Source of the DNA: Oscillospiraceae bacterium
Lineage (GTDB): Bacteria > Bacillota > Clostridia > Oscillospirales > Oscillospiraceae
Length of the DNA stretch: 64,000 bases
Assembly (NCBI GenBank): GCA_009783555.1
Contig: WRDH01000003.1
Span: 48,883 to 112,882 of the forward strand
Reading direction: 5' to 3'
The stretch's first letter is position 1; every line of letters begins with the position of its first letter. A model generated the notes under the pieces. That model did not search any database. It had not been told where the DNA came from and worked only from the letters and a program-made list of their open reading frames with translations. A program made the translations under genes and the position numbers. This document shows, piece by piece, positions 43,849-52,212 of the stretch.

Positions 43849-43880
43849 AAATTTATCCGCACAACACTTGGAGAGTAACA

Positions 43881-44762
43881 ATGACTCGCAACATGATGCT
43901 AATAATAAACCCGCATTCCGGCCGGGGGCTTTCAAAAACAGCCCTCGGCACAATCGTGTCACAGCTCTGCGCTGCTGATTACAATGTAACTGTGTTTTTT
44001 TCCAATGAAAAGACACCGGAGGAACTGGCATATGAACATGCAACTAAACATGATTTAGTAGTTTGCGTCGGAGGTGACGGAACATTAAGCGGCGTTATCT
44101 CCGGATTGCTTCGTTCAAAAGCATCTATTCCGATAGGCTACATTCCTAAAGGGACTTCAAACGATGTAGCAATTACACTCGCTTTGTCAAAAGACCCCTC
44201 AAAAGCCGCGCAAACAATCCTGTCCGGCACCCCCAGAACTCTCGATATAGGAAAATTCCACGACAGACACTTTACATATATAGCAGCATTCGGTGCATTT
44301 ACAGGAGTTTCATACCTGACCCCTCAAAGCGCAAAACGCTCACTGGGACATTTTGCGTATGTACTTAGCGGTATCGCTGATGTAACTGCAATAAAACCGA
44401 GAAAAACAATCGTCGAATATGATGGGAAAACAATCAAAGGTGAATTTATCTTCGGAGGAGTAACAAACTCAACATCGGTCGGAGGTTTCATAAAGCTTAA
44501 CCCTGACAAAATAGACCTTGCAGATGGACTATTCGAGGTAATTCTGGTCAAGCAACCTGTTGTACCCGCTGACTTTCTGGAAATAATGTCAAGCCTGACA
44601 GTAAAAACATACGAAGGCGACAATTTTAGAATGCTGCACGCCTCAAAGGTAAAGTTCATCTTCGAAGAAGAAGTAGCCTGGGCTGTAGACGGAGAAGACG
44701 GCGGAAAACATAAACAGGTGGAGATAGAAAACTGCCACAAGGCAGTGGAAATAGTTGTGTAA
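43881..44762 (+). CDS. Diacylglycerol kinase-family lipid kinase (DgkB/YegS-like)
   Basis: A 293-residue protein of the DAGK catalytic family, which phosphorylates diacylglycerol or a related lipid at the inner membrane face. Marks are NPHSGRG at the N terminus, VVCVGGDGTLSGVISGL (nucleotide-binding GGDGT) and PKGTSNDVA. Recycling of diacylglycerol from teichoic-acid synthesis is the known role of DgkB in Bacillus. It is the third gene of the serC operon, and its TAA abuts the rarA ATG. Confidence 0.88.
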   Translation: MTRNMMLIINPHSGRGLSKTALGTIVSQLCAADYNVTVFFSNEKTPEELAYEHATKHDLVVCVGGDGTLSGVISGLLRSKASIPIGYIPKGTSNDVAITLALSKDPSKAAQTILSGTPRTLDIGKFHDRHFTYIAAFGAFTGVSYLTPQSAKRSLGHFAYVLSGIADVTAIKPRKTIVEYDGKTIKGEFIFGGVTNSTSVGGFIKLNPDKIDLADGLFEVILVKQPVVPADFLEIMSSLTVKTYEGDNFRMLHASKVKFIFEEEVAWAVDGEDGGKHKQVEIENCHKAVEIVV

Positions 44763-46094
44763 ATGAAGATAAGTGAAAGACAGACGTCATTATATGATAG
44801 TAATCAGCCGATGGGACCGTTGGCAAGCCGTTTGCGACCGCGCGATTTGCCCGAATTTGTAGGGCAAAACCATCTGTTGGGCGAAGGAAAAGTGCTTCGT
44901 CAAATGATAGACAAAGACATGGTATCCTCAATGATATTCTGGGGACCGCCCGGTGTCGGCAAAACAACGCTGGCACGAATAATCGCAGGTAGGACAAAAG
45001 CGGAATTCATTAACTTCAGTGCGGTAACAAGCGGAATCAAGGAAATAAAAGACGTTATGAACCATGCCGACCGTATGAGTGTCATGGGTGATAAGACTAT
45101 TCTGTTCGTAGACGAAATACATCGATTCAATAAAGCTCAACAGGATGCATTTCTGCCTTTTGTAGAAAAGGGAAGCATTGTGCTTATAGGTGCAACAACG
45201 GAAAACCCTTCATTTGAAGTAAATTCCGCACTTTTATCAAGATGCCGTGTATTTGTGCTCAATACTCTCGGGCAGGAAGACTTACTGGAACTGCTTAGTA
45301 ACGCAATAAAAGACCCCAGAGCCTTTGAAGATAAAAAAATCAATATTACCGATGAAATGCTGAACATTATCGCAAACTTCGCAAACGGAGACGCCCGTGT
45401 TGCGCTGAGTACATTGGAAATGGTAATTCTCAACGGCGAAAGTGATGAAACAAGCATTACTGTTACAATGGAAATGCTCGAACAATGCATAAGCAAAAAA
45501 TCCCTGATGTACGACAAAAACGGTGAAGAGCATTACAATATAATATCCGCGCTCCATAAATCCATGCGAAACAGCGATGTGGACGCATCAATCTACTGGC
45601 TCGCAAGAATGCTCGAAGCAGGGGAGACCCCATTATATGTTGCCAGACGTGTTCTGCGTTTTGCAAGCGAAGACATAGGAATGGCGGACAGCCGGGCAAT
45701 GCAAATAGCGGTGGCTGCGTACCAAGCCTGCCACTTCATAGGTATGCCGGAATGCAGTGTTCACCTCGCACATGCCGTAACATACATGGCACTGGCACCA
45801 AAGTCTAACGCCCTGTACATTGCATATGGCGAAGCTGCTTCCGATGCTCAAAACATGCTGGCAGAGCCCGTTCCAATGCAAATCCGAAATGCTCCGACAA
45901 AGCTGATGAAGGACCTCGGTTATGGTAAGAATTATGTCTACGCCCACGACGAAGAGGACAAGCTGAGTACAATGCAGTGCTTACCCGATTCGCTGATAGA
46001 CCGCAAGTACTACAGACCGACCGGGCAAGGTCAGGAAGTGAGAGTTGCAGAACGCATGGCTCAGATAGAGCAGTGGAAAAAGGAACAGAAATAA
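44763..46094 (+). CDS. rarA: Replication-associated recombination protein A (AAA+ ATPase)
   Basis: A 443-residue clamp-loader-like ATPase acting at stalled replication forks. Walker A is GPPGVGKTT, Walker B ILFVDEIHRFNKAQQDAFLP, sensor 1 GATTENPSFEVNSALLSRCRVF. The C-terminal part (ARMLEAGETPLYVARRVLRFASEDIGMAD) is the MgsA/WHIP-type tetramerisation region. It immediately follows the lipid kinase gene with no spacer. Confidence 0.95.
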   Translation: MKISERQTSLYDSNQPMGPLASRLRPRDLPEFVGQNHLLGEGKVLRQMIDKDMVSSMIFWGPPGVGKTTLARIIAGRTKAEFINFSAVTSGIKEIKDVMNHADRMSVMGDKTILFVDEIHRFNKAQQDAFLPFVEKGSIVLIGATTENPSFEVNSALLSRCRVFVLNTLGQEDLLELLSNAIKDPRAFEDKKINITDEMLNIIANFANGDARVALSTLEMVILNGESDETSITVTMEMLEQCISKKSLMYDKNGEEHYNIISALHKSMRNSDVDASIYWLARMLEAGETPLYVARRVLRFASEDIGMADSRAMQIAVAAYQACHFIGMPECSVHLAHAVTYMALAPKSNALYIAYGEAASDAQNMLAEPVPMQIRNAPTKLMKDLGYGKNYVYAHDEEDKLSTMQCLPDSLIDRKYYRPTGQGQEVRVAERMAQIEQWKKEQK

Positions 46095-46117
46095 CCTAAC
46101 CGTGGTTCTCATGTAAC

Positions 46118-46164
46118 AAAAAAGTCCTTGCGAGTTCTACCGTGTAAAGAGAATTCGCAAGGAC
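46118..46164 (-). terminator. Rho-independent terminator between rarA and the chemoreceptor gene
   Basis: GTCCTTGCGA (46155-46164 on the minus strand) pairs perfectly with TCGCAAGGAC (46124-46133), and inner bases extend the stem. On the minus strand it is followed by six T residues, so it ends the chemoreceptor transcript. In plus orientation the T tract is weaker, but the hairpin may also serve rarA. Confidence 0.82.
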
Positions 46165-46185
46165 AAAACATATGAGTTTAGCTTC

Positions 46186-48015
46186 TTAATATTTACCAAA
46201 TTCCTCATTAAGTGTTGAATCGTATACAGAATCCATTGCCGGCAGTGAAGCGGGGTTATTTGCCTGAGATGCCGACGGAGGCAGGCTGCGGAACGTATTG
46301 CCTTGGCTGCTTAACTTAAACTTAGAAATAAGCTGTTCCAGCATGGATGATTGCCCGCTCATTTCTTCACTGGCGGCAGCACTTTCTTGGGCTGTTGCAC
46401 TGTTTTGCTGCACGACCTGTGCCACTTGATTTATACCACTGTCAATCTGTCCAATACCTTGCGTCTGCTCATCGGATGACTTTGCGATTTCGCTGACAAT
46501 CTCGGTACTTTCTTTAATTCCTGCAACGATTTCGTTAAGGCTCTCTGCAGTATCTCCTGCAATACGCGCACCCAGTTCGGCTTTCTCCATTGAGTTTTGG
46601 ATGAGCCCGCCGGTATCCTTTGCCGCTTCCGCGCTCTTGGCTGCGAGGTTGCGGACTTCCTCGGCAACAACCGCAAAACCCTTACCGTGCTGACCTGCGC
46701 GAGCGGCTTCAACTGCGGCGTTGAGAGCGAGAATATTTGTTTGGAACGCAATATCATCAATGACTTTGATAACCTTGCTGATGCTTTGACTGGCTGCGTT
46801 GATATCTTTAACGGCACTGGTCATTTCATCCATTTGACCGCTGCCTTTTTCCGCGTTGTGCATCATTGAACCTGCCAAAGTGGCGGCACGTCCTGCTAAT
46901 TCGGCGTTTACTTTTGTTTTTGAAGCGATTTCCGAAACTGATGCCGAAAGCTCCTCGACAGATGCTGCCTGCTCTGTTGAACCCTGTGCAAGAGCCGTCG
47001 CACCATCTGCTATTTGTTTGGAGCCTGCCGATACTTGTGCGGAGGCTGAGTTTATTTCGGCAAACATGTTGTTGAGATCGCGGAGCATTCCCATAAGACT
47101 GTGTGAAAGCTGGTCTTCGTCACATTTCGGATGTACTTCAATGGTCAAATCACCCTCGGCTATTCGGGATAGTGACTTACTGATTGTGCCGATATATTCA
47201 ACAAGCTTTATATATGACTTCATCATTGAACCGATTTCATCCATCCGTAAAGCGTACTTATCGAGAAGTCTGCGTTCTTCTTCAGACCAGGTGATGATAC
47301 CTTGGGCGGTTACGGCAATCCACTTGTCAACCATACTGAGCGGCTTGCTTACATCGGCTGCTATGTAAAGTGCCAAAACTGCGGAAATAATAACAATGAT
47401 GATTGCAACAACTATGAAAATCAATTCAAATGTATCAGCCTCTGCGGATGTTGCGGCGATGAGAACGTATGACAGATCATACTCACCATCCTTTATCAGA
47501 TAGATTTCACTTGAAAATTGTGTTAAGATTGAGCCATTCGCAGCGTAGTTTGCCGAAATGGCTGCGGAATCACCTTCCAGAGCAAATGCAACAGTAGGAT
47601 CAAATATGTCCCGTTTATATTGTTGTGTAGTAGATCTCATATTTTCAGCTTTACCTACAAGCTCGTTGATTTGTGCGGTTGTAAGTGCCTTATCGTCTCG
47701 TACTAACGTTATATATCGCCCAATGTTGCTGTAAAGCGAATCAAATACTACCTCGCCCTCAGCAGCGTTTGTACGCACAGTATTCTCATCGCCGCTGTAT
47801 GCGTGAATCGTGCTTGCGATTCTGCGTAAATCAAATACCTCCGCATATATCTCCAAAATTGTCTGTACGCGGGTCTGCGAATAATCGAGCTTGTTCTGAT
47901 AGTTGTCCTGCGTATTACTCAGTGAAATAATTGCTAAAACGGTCAACGCAACACTTAGCAGGATTACAGTTCCAAAACCGACCATCAGCTTAGTTCTCAT
48001 TTTTAAGTTCTTCAT
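46186..48015 (-). CDS. Methyl-accepting chemotaxis protein with four-helix-bundle sensor domain
   Basis: A 609-residue receptor. Span 1 is at about residues 10-32, the extracytoplasmic helical sensor (4HB type) from about 33 to 205, span 2 at about 205-228, then a HAMP region and the signalling domain with the tip [22 protein letters not shown]. There is no C-terminal CheR-docking pentapeptide. The signalling half is very similar to the small receptor at 24522. It has a GAGGGG site before the ATG and its own terminator. Ligand unknown. Confidence 0.92.
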   Translation of the reverse strand: MKNLKMRTKLMVGFGTVILLSVALTVLAIISLSNTQDNYQNKLDYSQTRVQTILEIYAEVFDLRRIASTIHAYSGDENTVRTNAAEGEVVFDSLYSNIGRYITLVRDDKALTTAQINELVGKAENMRSTTQQYKRDIFDPTVAFALEGDSAAISANYAANGSILTQFSSEIYLIKDGEYDLSYVLIAATSAEADTFELIFIVVAIIIVIISAVLALYIAADVSKPLSMVDKWIAVTAQGIITWSEEERRLLDKYALRMDEIGSMMKSYIKLVEYIGTISKSLSRIAEGDLTIEVHPKCDEDQLSHSLMGMLRDLNNMFAEINSASAQVSAGSKQIADGATALAQGSTEQAASVEELSASVSEIASKTKVNAELAGRAATLAGSMMHNAEKGSGQMDEMTSAVKDINAASQSISKVIKVIDDIAFQTNILALNAAVEAARAGQHGKGFAVVAEEVRNLAAKSAEAAKDTGGLIQNSMEKAELGARIAGDTAESLNEIVAGIKESTEIVSEIAKSSDEQTQGIGQIDSGINQVAQVVQQNSATAQESAAASEEMSGQSSMLEQLISKFKLSSQGNTFRSLPPSASQANNPASLPAMDSVYDSTLNEEFGKY

Positions 48016-48183
48016 TTTACACCCCTCATTAATAATTTTTTAATATTTAAATTGTATCTTAATTTGTTCACAAATGCAAGAATTTTATCAAAGTATGGAT
48101 AAATAAATGCTAAGATCACTATTGTAGCAATACAATGCAATCCTTACATTGTATGTCTATCAGAGATAACAAACACAAAAAAG

Positions 48184-48211
48184 TTGTATCATACGAAAAA
48201 TAATGATACAA
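48184..48211. promoter_or_regulatory. Inverted repeat TTGTATCAT-n10-ATGATACAA
   Basis: A perfect 9-bp inverted repeat in the divergent region between the chemoreceptor and the small Cys-rich gene at 48257. A second, ATACAATG-n9-CATTGTAT, lies at 48130-48154. Both are possible operators. Confidence 0.45.
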
Positions 48212-48256
48212 TAACCTGCAAAGCAAAACAATTATCCGGGAAAGGGGAGTGGCATC

Positions 48257-48469
48257 TTGCTTTTTAGAAAGAATATAGCACCCAGTTGCTCATATTGCCG
48301 TTATGGCATTGCACTCGCGGGACTTAACGAGGTTGTTTGCAGAAGAAGAGGCATAATGTTAAGCGACGGTCAATGCGGCGCATTCCGGTATGAACCGACA
48401 AAACGTAAGCCTGAATATTCAAAGGTGATAGCTACCGTTGAGCTTTCGCCGGAAGAAATGAGTCTATAA
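48257..48469 (+). CDS. Small Cys-rich conserved protein
   Basis: A 70-residue protein with four cysteines: CSYC near the N terminus, VVCRRRG, and QCGAFRYEP. This pattern recalls a short clostridial family of unknown function that may bind a metal. It starts with TTG behind AAGGGGAGT and overlaps the 3' end of trpS on the other strand by 38 bases. Confidence 0.7.
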   Translation: MLFRKNIAPSCSYCRYGIALAGLNEVVCRRRGIMLSDGQCGAFRYEPTKRKPEYSKVIATVELSPEEMSL

Positions 48470-49454
48470 ACCCTATTTTCTTATATACCTTGCGAAGTGT
48501 TTTATTTGCCGTATAAGAAGCTTTTTCTGCACCCTCCTTGAAGACATTTTCAAGATATGCTTTGTCTGCAAGGATTTTTCGCGTTTCCTCACGTATCGGA
48601 CGAAGAAGCTCAATAACAGCTTCGCCGACAACAGGCTTAAAATCACCATAACCTTTACCGGAAAATTCATTTTCTATATCCGTGTATTCCTTACCGGTGC
48701 ATACTGAATATATTTGTATAAGATTTGATATGCCCGGCTTATTGTCGGGATCAAAACGTATGCATGTCTCACTGTCTGTTACGGCACGCTTAAATGAACG
48801 AAGAATATCCTCAGGCTTATCAAGCATAAGGATGCAGCCTCCATCCGCAATTTCGGATTTTGACATTTTCCGTGTCGGTGTTTGCAAATCCATAATTTTT
48901 CCACCGACTTCGGGAATATAAGGCTCGGGCAGCTTGAAGACATCACCATATATCCCATTAAAGCGGACTGCAATATTTCTTGTTAGTTCAACATGTTGCT
49001 TCTGGTCTGCTCCGACAGGAACAAGATCCGCCTGATACAGGAGAATATCGGCAGCTTGCAATGTTGGGTAAGTAAACAACCCGGCATTTATATTTTCATC
49101 ATTTTTGGCGGATTTGTCCTTAAATTGCGTCATACGCGATAACTCGCCGAACATTGTATAACAATTGAGCACCCAAGCGAGTTGTGCGTGTGCAGGGACG
49201 TGACTCTGGATGAACAATGTGTTTTTTCCCGGATCAATACCGCATGCAATCAGTATGGCAACTTGTTCATACTGTGTTCTGCGAAGGTCGGCGGGTACTT
49301 GCCGCGCAGTAATTGCATGCATGTCTACTACCGTATAATAACAATCATATTCATCAGAAAGTGCTGCCCAGTTCTTCAGTGCACCAAGATATGAACCCAA
49401 AGTCGCTATACCGGTAGGTTGTATTCCTGAAAGGATTATTTTTTTGTTTTCCAT
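48432..49454 (-). CDS. trpS: Tryptophan-tRNA ligase
   Basis: A 340-residue class I aminoacyl-tRNA synthetase. The N terminus ILSGIQPTGIATLGSYLGALKNW contains the TLGSYLGAL version of the HIGH motif, and RKMSKS is the KMSKS loop. Length and motifs are standard. It follows the aminotransferase gene at 25 bases and is presumably co-transcribed. No T-box leader is visible in front of the pair. Confidence 0.96.
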   Translation of the reverse strand: MENKKIILSGIQPTGIATLGSYLGALKNWAALSDEYDCYYTVVDMHAITARQVPADLRRTQYEQVAILIACGIDPGKNTLFIQSHVPAHAQLAWVLNCYTMFGELSRMTQFKDKSAKNDENINAGLFTYPTLQAADILLYQADLVPVGADQKQHVELTRNIAVRFNGIYGDVFKLPEPYIPEVGGKIMDLQTPTRKMSKSEIADGGCILMLDKPEDILRSFKRAVTDSETCIRFDPDNKPGISNLIQIYSVCTGKEYTDIENEFSGKGYGDFKPVVGEAVIELLRPIREETRKILADKAYLENVFKEGAEKASYTANKTLRKVYKKIGFIDSFLPAKAQR

Positions 49455-49478
49455 TTCTTTATACCTCGTTGTTAGGAT

Positions 49479-50669
49479 TTAGGATATCAGTTTAAGCTCC
49501 TCCGCAAGCTTTTTAAATGCGGGGAGAGAGCGTTCTATTGTTTCGTATGATACGCAGTATGCGATTCTTGCGTAGCCGGGGCTGGTGAAAGCCGAACCCG
49601 GAACCATCAGAAGATTGTACTTTTTCGCTGAAGTAATGAATTCCTTATCACTGCCCGGGGTTTTTAACCAAAGGTAGAATGCGCCTTGCGGGTAAACCGC
49701 CTCAATACCGAGGTCTTTTAGTCCGTTGTAAAGTAGTTTTCTGTTGGCATCATACGCATCAATGTCTGTTTGCTCATCAAGGCATCTCGACACGACTCTT
49801 TGTATGAGTGCAGGTGCATTAACGTAACCGAGAATACGCGTTGCAATACTTGCTGCGTCAAATATTAAGTCAAAATCATCCAAATCGCCCGGAAGTGCAA
49901 TATAACCGATACGCTGACCCGGTAACGAGAGTGATTTTGACCATGAGTAGCACACAATCGTATTTTTATAGAAATTTGGTATAAACGGGACATTAATACC
50001 GTCATAAACTAATTCGCGATAAGGTTCATCAGAGATTATATAGATCGGCGAACCGTATTCCTTTGATTTTTTTTCTAAAACTTCGGCGAGTGCTTTAATT
50101 GTTTCCTCCGGGTAAACGACCCCGGTCGGATTGTTTGGAGAATTTAGAATAACAGCTTTTGTCTTTTTTGTCACAGCTGCAAGCAATGTTTCCGGGTTTG
50201 GCCGGAAATCCATGCGGCATGCCGGAACAATTACCAGTTTACCATCGTAATTGTTGACATAGTTACCGTACTCGACAAAAAACGGCGATATAACAATAAC
50301 CTCATCACCCGGATTAATAAGCGTTTTTAGTACAACGTTCAGACCGCCCGCGGCTCCTACGGACATTATGATGTTGTTTTTATCAAACTTTGTATCAAAT
50401 TTTTTATTGAGTGATAAGGCAACCTCTTCGCGAACTTCAGGATAGCCAATGTTACTCATATATCCGTGTAACGAAATCGGGTCTTCATTTTGTACTATAT
50501 CTATGATGGCAGCATTTACAGCGGATGGCGAGGGGATACTCGGATTTCCGAGACTAAAGTCATAGACATTTTCATGCCCGTGAATAGCGGCAAGCTTTTT
50601 TCCTTCTTCAAACATAGCCCGAATAACACTGTTACCCTGTGTGAGCTTAATCATTTTCTCAGATATCAT
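49479..50669 (-). CDS. Pyridoxal-phosphate aminotransferase (AspB-like, class I)
   Basis: A 396-residue PLP enzyme. It shows the class I fold: SVGAAGGLNVVLKTL, NSPNNPTGVVYP, SDEPYRELVYDG, the PLP Lys in SWSKSLSLPGQRIG, and the C-terminal Arg in ARIAYC. Substrate range (aspartate or aromatic) cannot be told. The start ATG has AAAGGAG nine bases upstream. Confidence 0.9.
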   Translation of the reverse strand: MISEKMIKLTQGNSVIRAMFEEGKKLAAIHGHENVYDFSLGNPSIPSPSAVNAAIIDIVQNEDPISLHGYMSNIGYPEVREEVALSLNKKFDTKFDKNNIIMSVGAAGGLNVVLKTLINPGDEVIVISPFFVEYGNYVNNYDGKLVIVPACRMDFRPNPETLLAAVTKKTKAVILNSPNNPTGVVYPEETIKALAEVLEKKSKEYGSPIYIISDEPYRELVYDGINVPFIPNFYKNTIVCYSWSKSLSLPGQRIGYIALPGDLDDFDLIFDAASIATRILGYVNAPALIQRVVSRCLDEQTDIDAYDANRKLLYNGLKDLGIEAVYPQGAFYLWLKTPGSDKEFITSAKKYNLLMVPGSAFTSPGYARIAYCVSYETIERSLPAFKKLAEELKLIS

Positions 50670-50787
50670 GCCGAAAACTCCTTTGCCAAAGTGTAGATGA
50701 AGTCCAATTGTACACGCTTTTAATAAAAAAGTCTATATCTTGAAAAAAATCTATGGTATAGTTTAGTAGAGAAGAAGGGGATAGGTT

Positions 50788-52068
50788 TTGAGCATATCAC
50801 AAACACTTGACTACATTCATAGTATAAAATGGCAGGGGAGTAAACCGGGTTTGGAACGGACTCAGGAGTTGTTGTGCGCTCTCGGTAATCCTGAGAAAAA
50901 GCTGAAGTTTGTTCATGTTGCAGGTACTAACGGGAAAGGATCTACATGTGCTTGTATCGCTTCTATCTTACAAGAAGCAGGGTACAGGACGGGGTTATTT
51001 ATTTCTCCTTTTGTTATTTGTTTTAATGAACGTATGCAGATAAACGGTGAATATATCAGCGATGATGAACTTGTGGAGCTTACAGATGAGATTCGCCACT
51101 TTGCTGACGCAATGATTGACAGCCCTACAGAGTTTGAACTTGTTACCGCTTTAGCAATGCTGTTCTTCCATAAAAAGCAATGCGACATTGTTGTTTTGGA
51201 AGTCGGGATGGGCGGCAGGCTTGATTCTACAAATGTTATTGAGACACCTGAGCTTGCGGTCATTACAGCAATCGGTTATGACCATGTTAAGGAACTTGGA
51301 CCGACATTAAGGGACATTGCAGGCGAAAAAGCAGGTATTACTAAACCTGGCGGTGATGTGCTGGTCTATGGCGGTGTACCTGATGTGGTGGAGGTTTTCG
51401 AGCGTGTATCAAAAGAGCGTGGTGCAAGCTTGAGTTTTGCCGATTTTAACAGAATCACTGATCAAGAATTTTCACTAAGCGGAATAAAGTTCGGCTTTGA
51501 GCCGTACGGAAAGATACTGCTTCCTCTAATTGGTGCATATCAACCAAAGAATGCTGCAGTTGCAATCACAGCGGCAGAAATACTACGCAAAAAGGGTTAT
51601 GATATAAGTGATGAGAATATTGTTAATGGCATTGAAACGGTGAGATGGCCCGGTAGGTTTGAAGTGCTGGGATATAATCCTGTTTTCATTCTTGACGGCT
51701 CGCATAATCCGCAGGGGATGGTAGCGACTGCCGAGAGTTTGTACAGTCATTTCGGCGACACGGGTGAGAAAAAAGTGATATTTATCATAGGTGTTATGGC
51801 GGACAAAGACCTGGATGCCATGATATCACCTATTGTGCAGTTTGCAAAAGCTTTTGTCACCGTAAAACCCGACAACCTGCGTGCAATGGAGTCCTGCGAG
51901 CTTGCAGCAAAACTAAAACGCTTCGGAGCACCGGTAATCGACTGCGTTGCAGTTAACATTGGTGTTTCCGAAGCACTTGATATGGCAGGGGAAGATGATA
52001 TAATCTGCGCTATGGGCTCGCTATTCTTCTCAGCAGAAGTAAGAGCAGCGTATACGAATAGAGCTTAG
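50788..52068 (+). CDS. folC: Bifunctional folylpolyglutamate synthase/dihydrofolate synthase
   Basis: A 426-residue Mur-ligase-type enzyme adding glutamate to folates. The ATP site is VAGTNGKGSTCACIASIL, with the later motif VLEVGMGGRLDSTNV and the C-terminal domain start LDGSHNPQG. The start is TTG with AAGGGG upstream. It ends at hairpin element 3, and the element's left arm includes the TAG stop. Confidence 0.93.
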   Translation: MSISQTLDYIHSIKWQGSKPGLERTQELLCALGNPEKKLKFVHVAGTNGKGSTCACIASILQEAGYRTGLFISPFVICFNERMQINGEYISDDELVELTDEIRHFADAMIDSPTEFELVTALAMLFFHKKQCDIVVLEVGMGGRLDSTNVIETPELAVITAIGYDHVKELGPTLRDIAGEKAGITKPGGDVLVYGGVPDVVEVFERVSKERGASLSFADFNRITDQEFSLSGIKFGFEPYGKILLPLIGAYQPKNAAVAITAAEILRKKGYDISDENIVNGIETVRWPGRFEVLGYNPVFILDGSHNPQGMVATAESLYSHFGDTGEKKVIFIIGVMADKDLDAMISPIVQFAKAFVTVKPDNLRAMESCELAAKLKRFGAPVIDCVAVNIGVSEALDMAGEDDIICAMGSLFFSAEVRAAYTNRA

Positions 52069-52203
52069 CTGCTTGGAGGGTATCCGAAAACTTTTTATAG
52101 TTCCAGCCAATGCACTAGCACGGTAGTGGAAACTTGCATTGGTCGGCAAAACTTGTGTGCTGCCTGAAACTATAAAAAGTTTTGGATACCCTCCAAGCAG
52201 CTA
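52066..52203. repeat. Long-stem hairpin element 3 at a convergent gene junction
   Basis: A 138-bp element with ~40-bp arms (TAGCTGCTTGGAGGGTATCC and complement), paired with one bulge and one mismatch. The core holds CCAATGCA / TGCATTGG and GGCAAAACTTGTGTGCTG, the same core as element 1 (inverted) and element 2. The outer arm sequence differs from those copies while keeping perfect pairing. It lies between folC and the facing kinase gene, overlapping the folC stop codon. Confidence 0.85.
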
Positions 52204-52212
52204 TTATACATC

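Noticed and set aside
50670..50787. T-box leader before the aminotransferase-trpS pair
   Set aside because: The spacer is too short and lacks the T-box sequence and a terminator.
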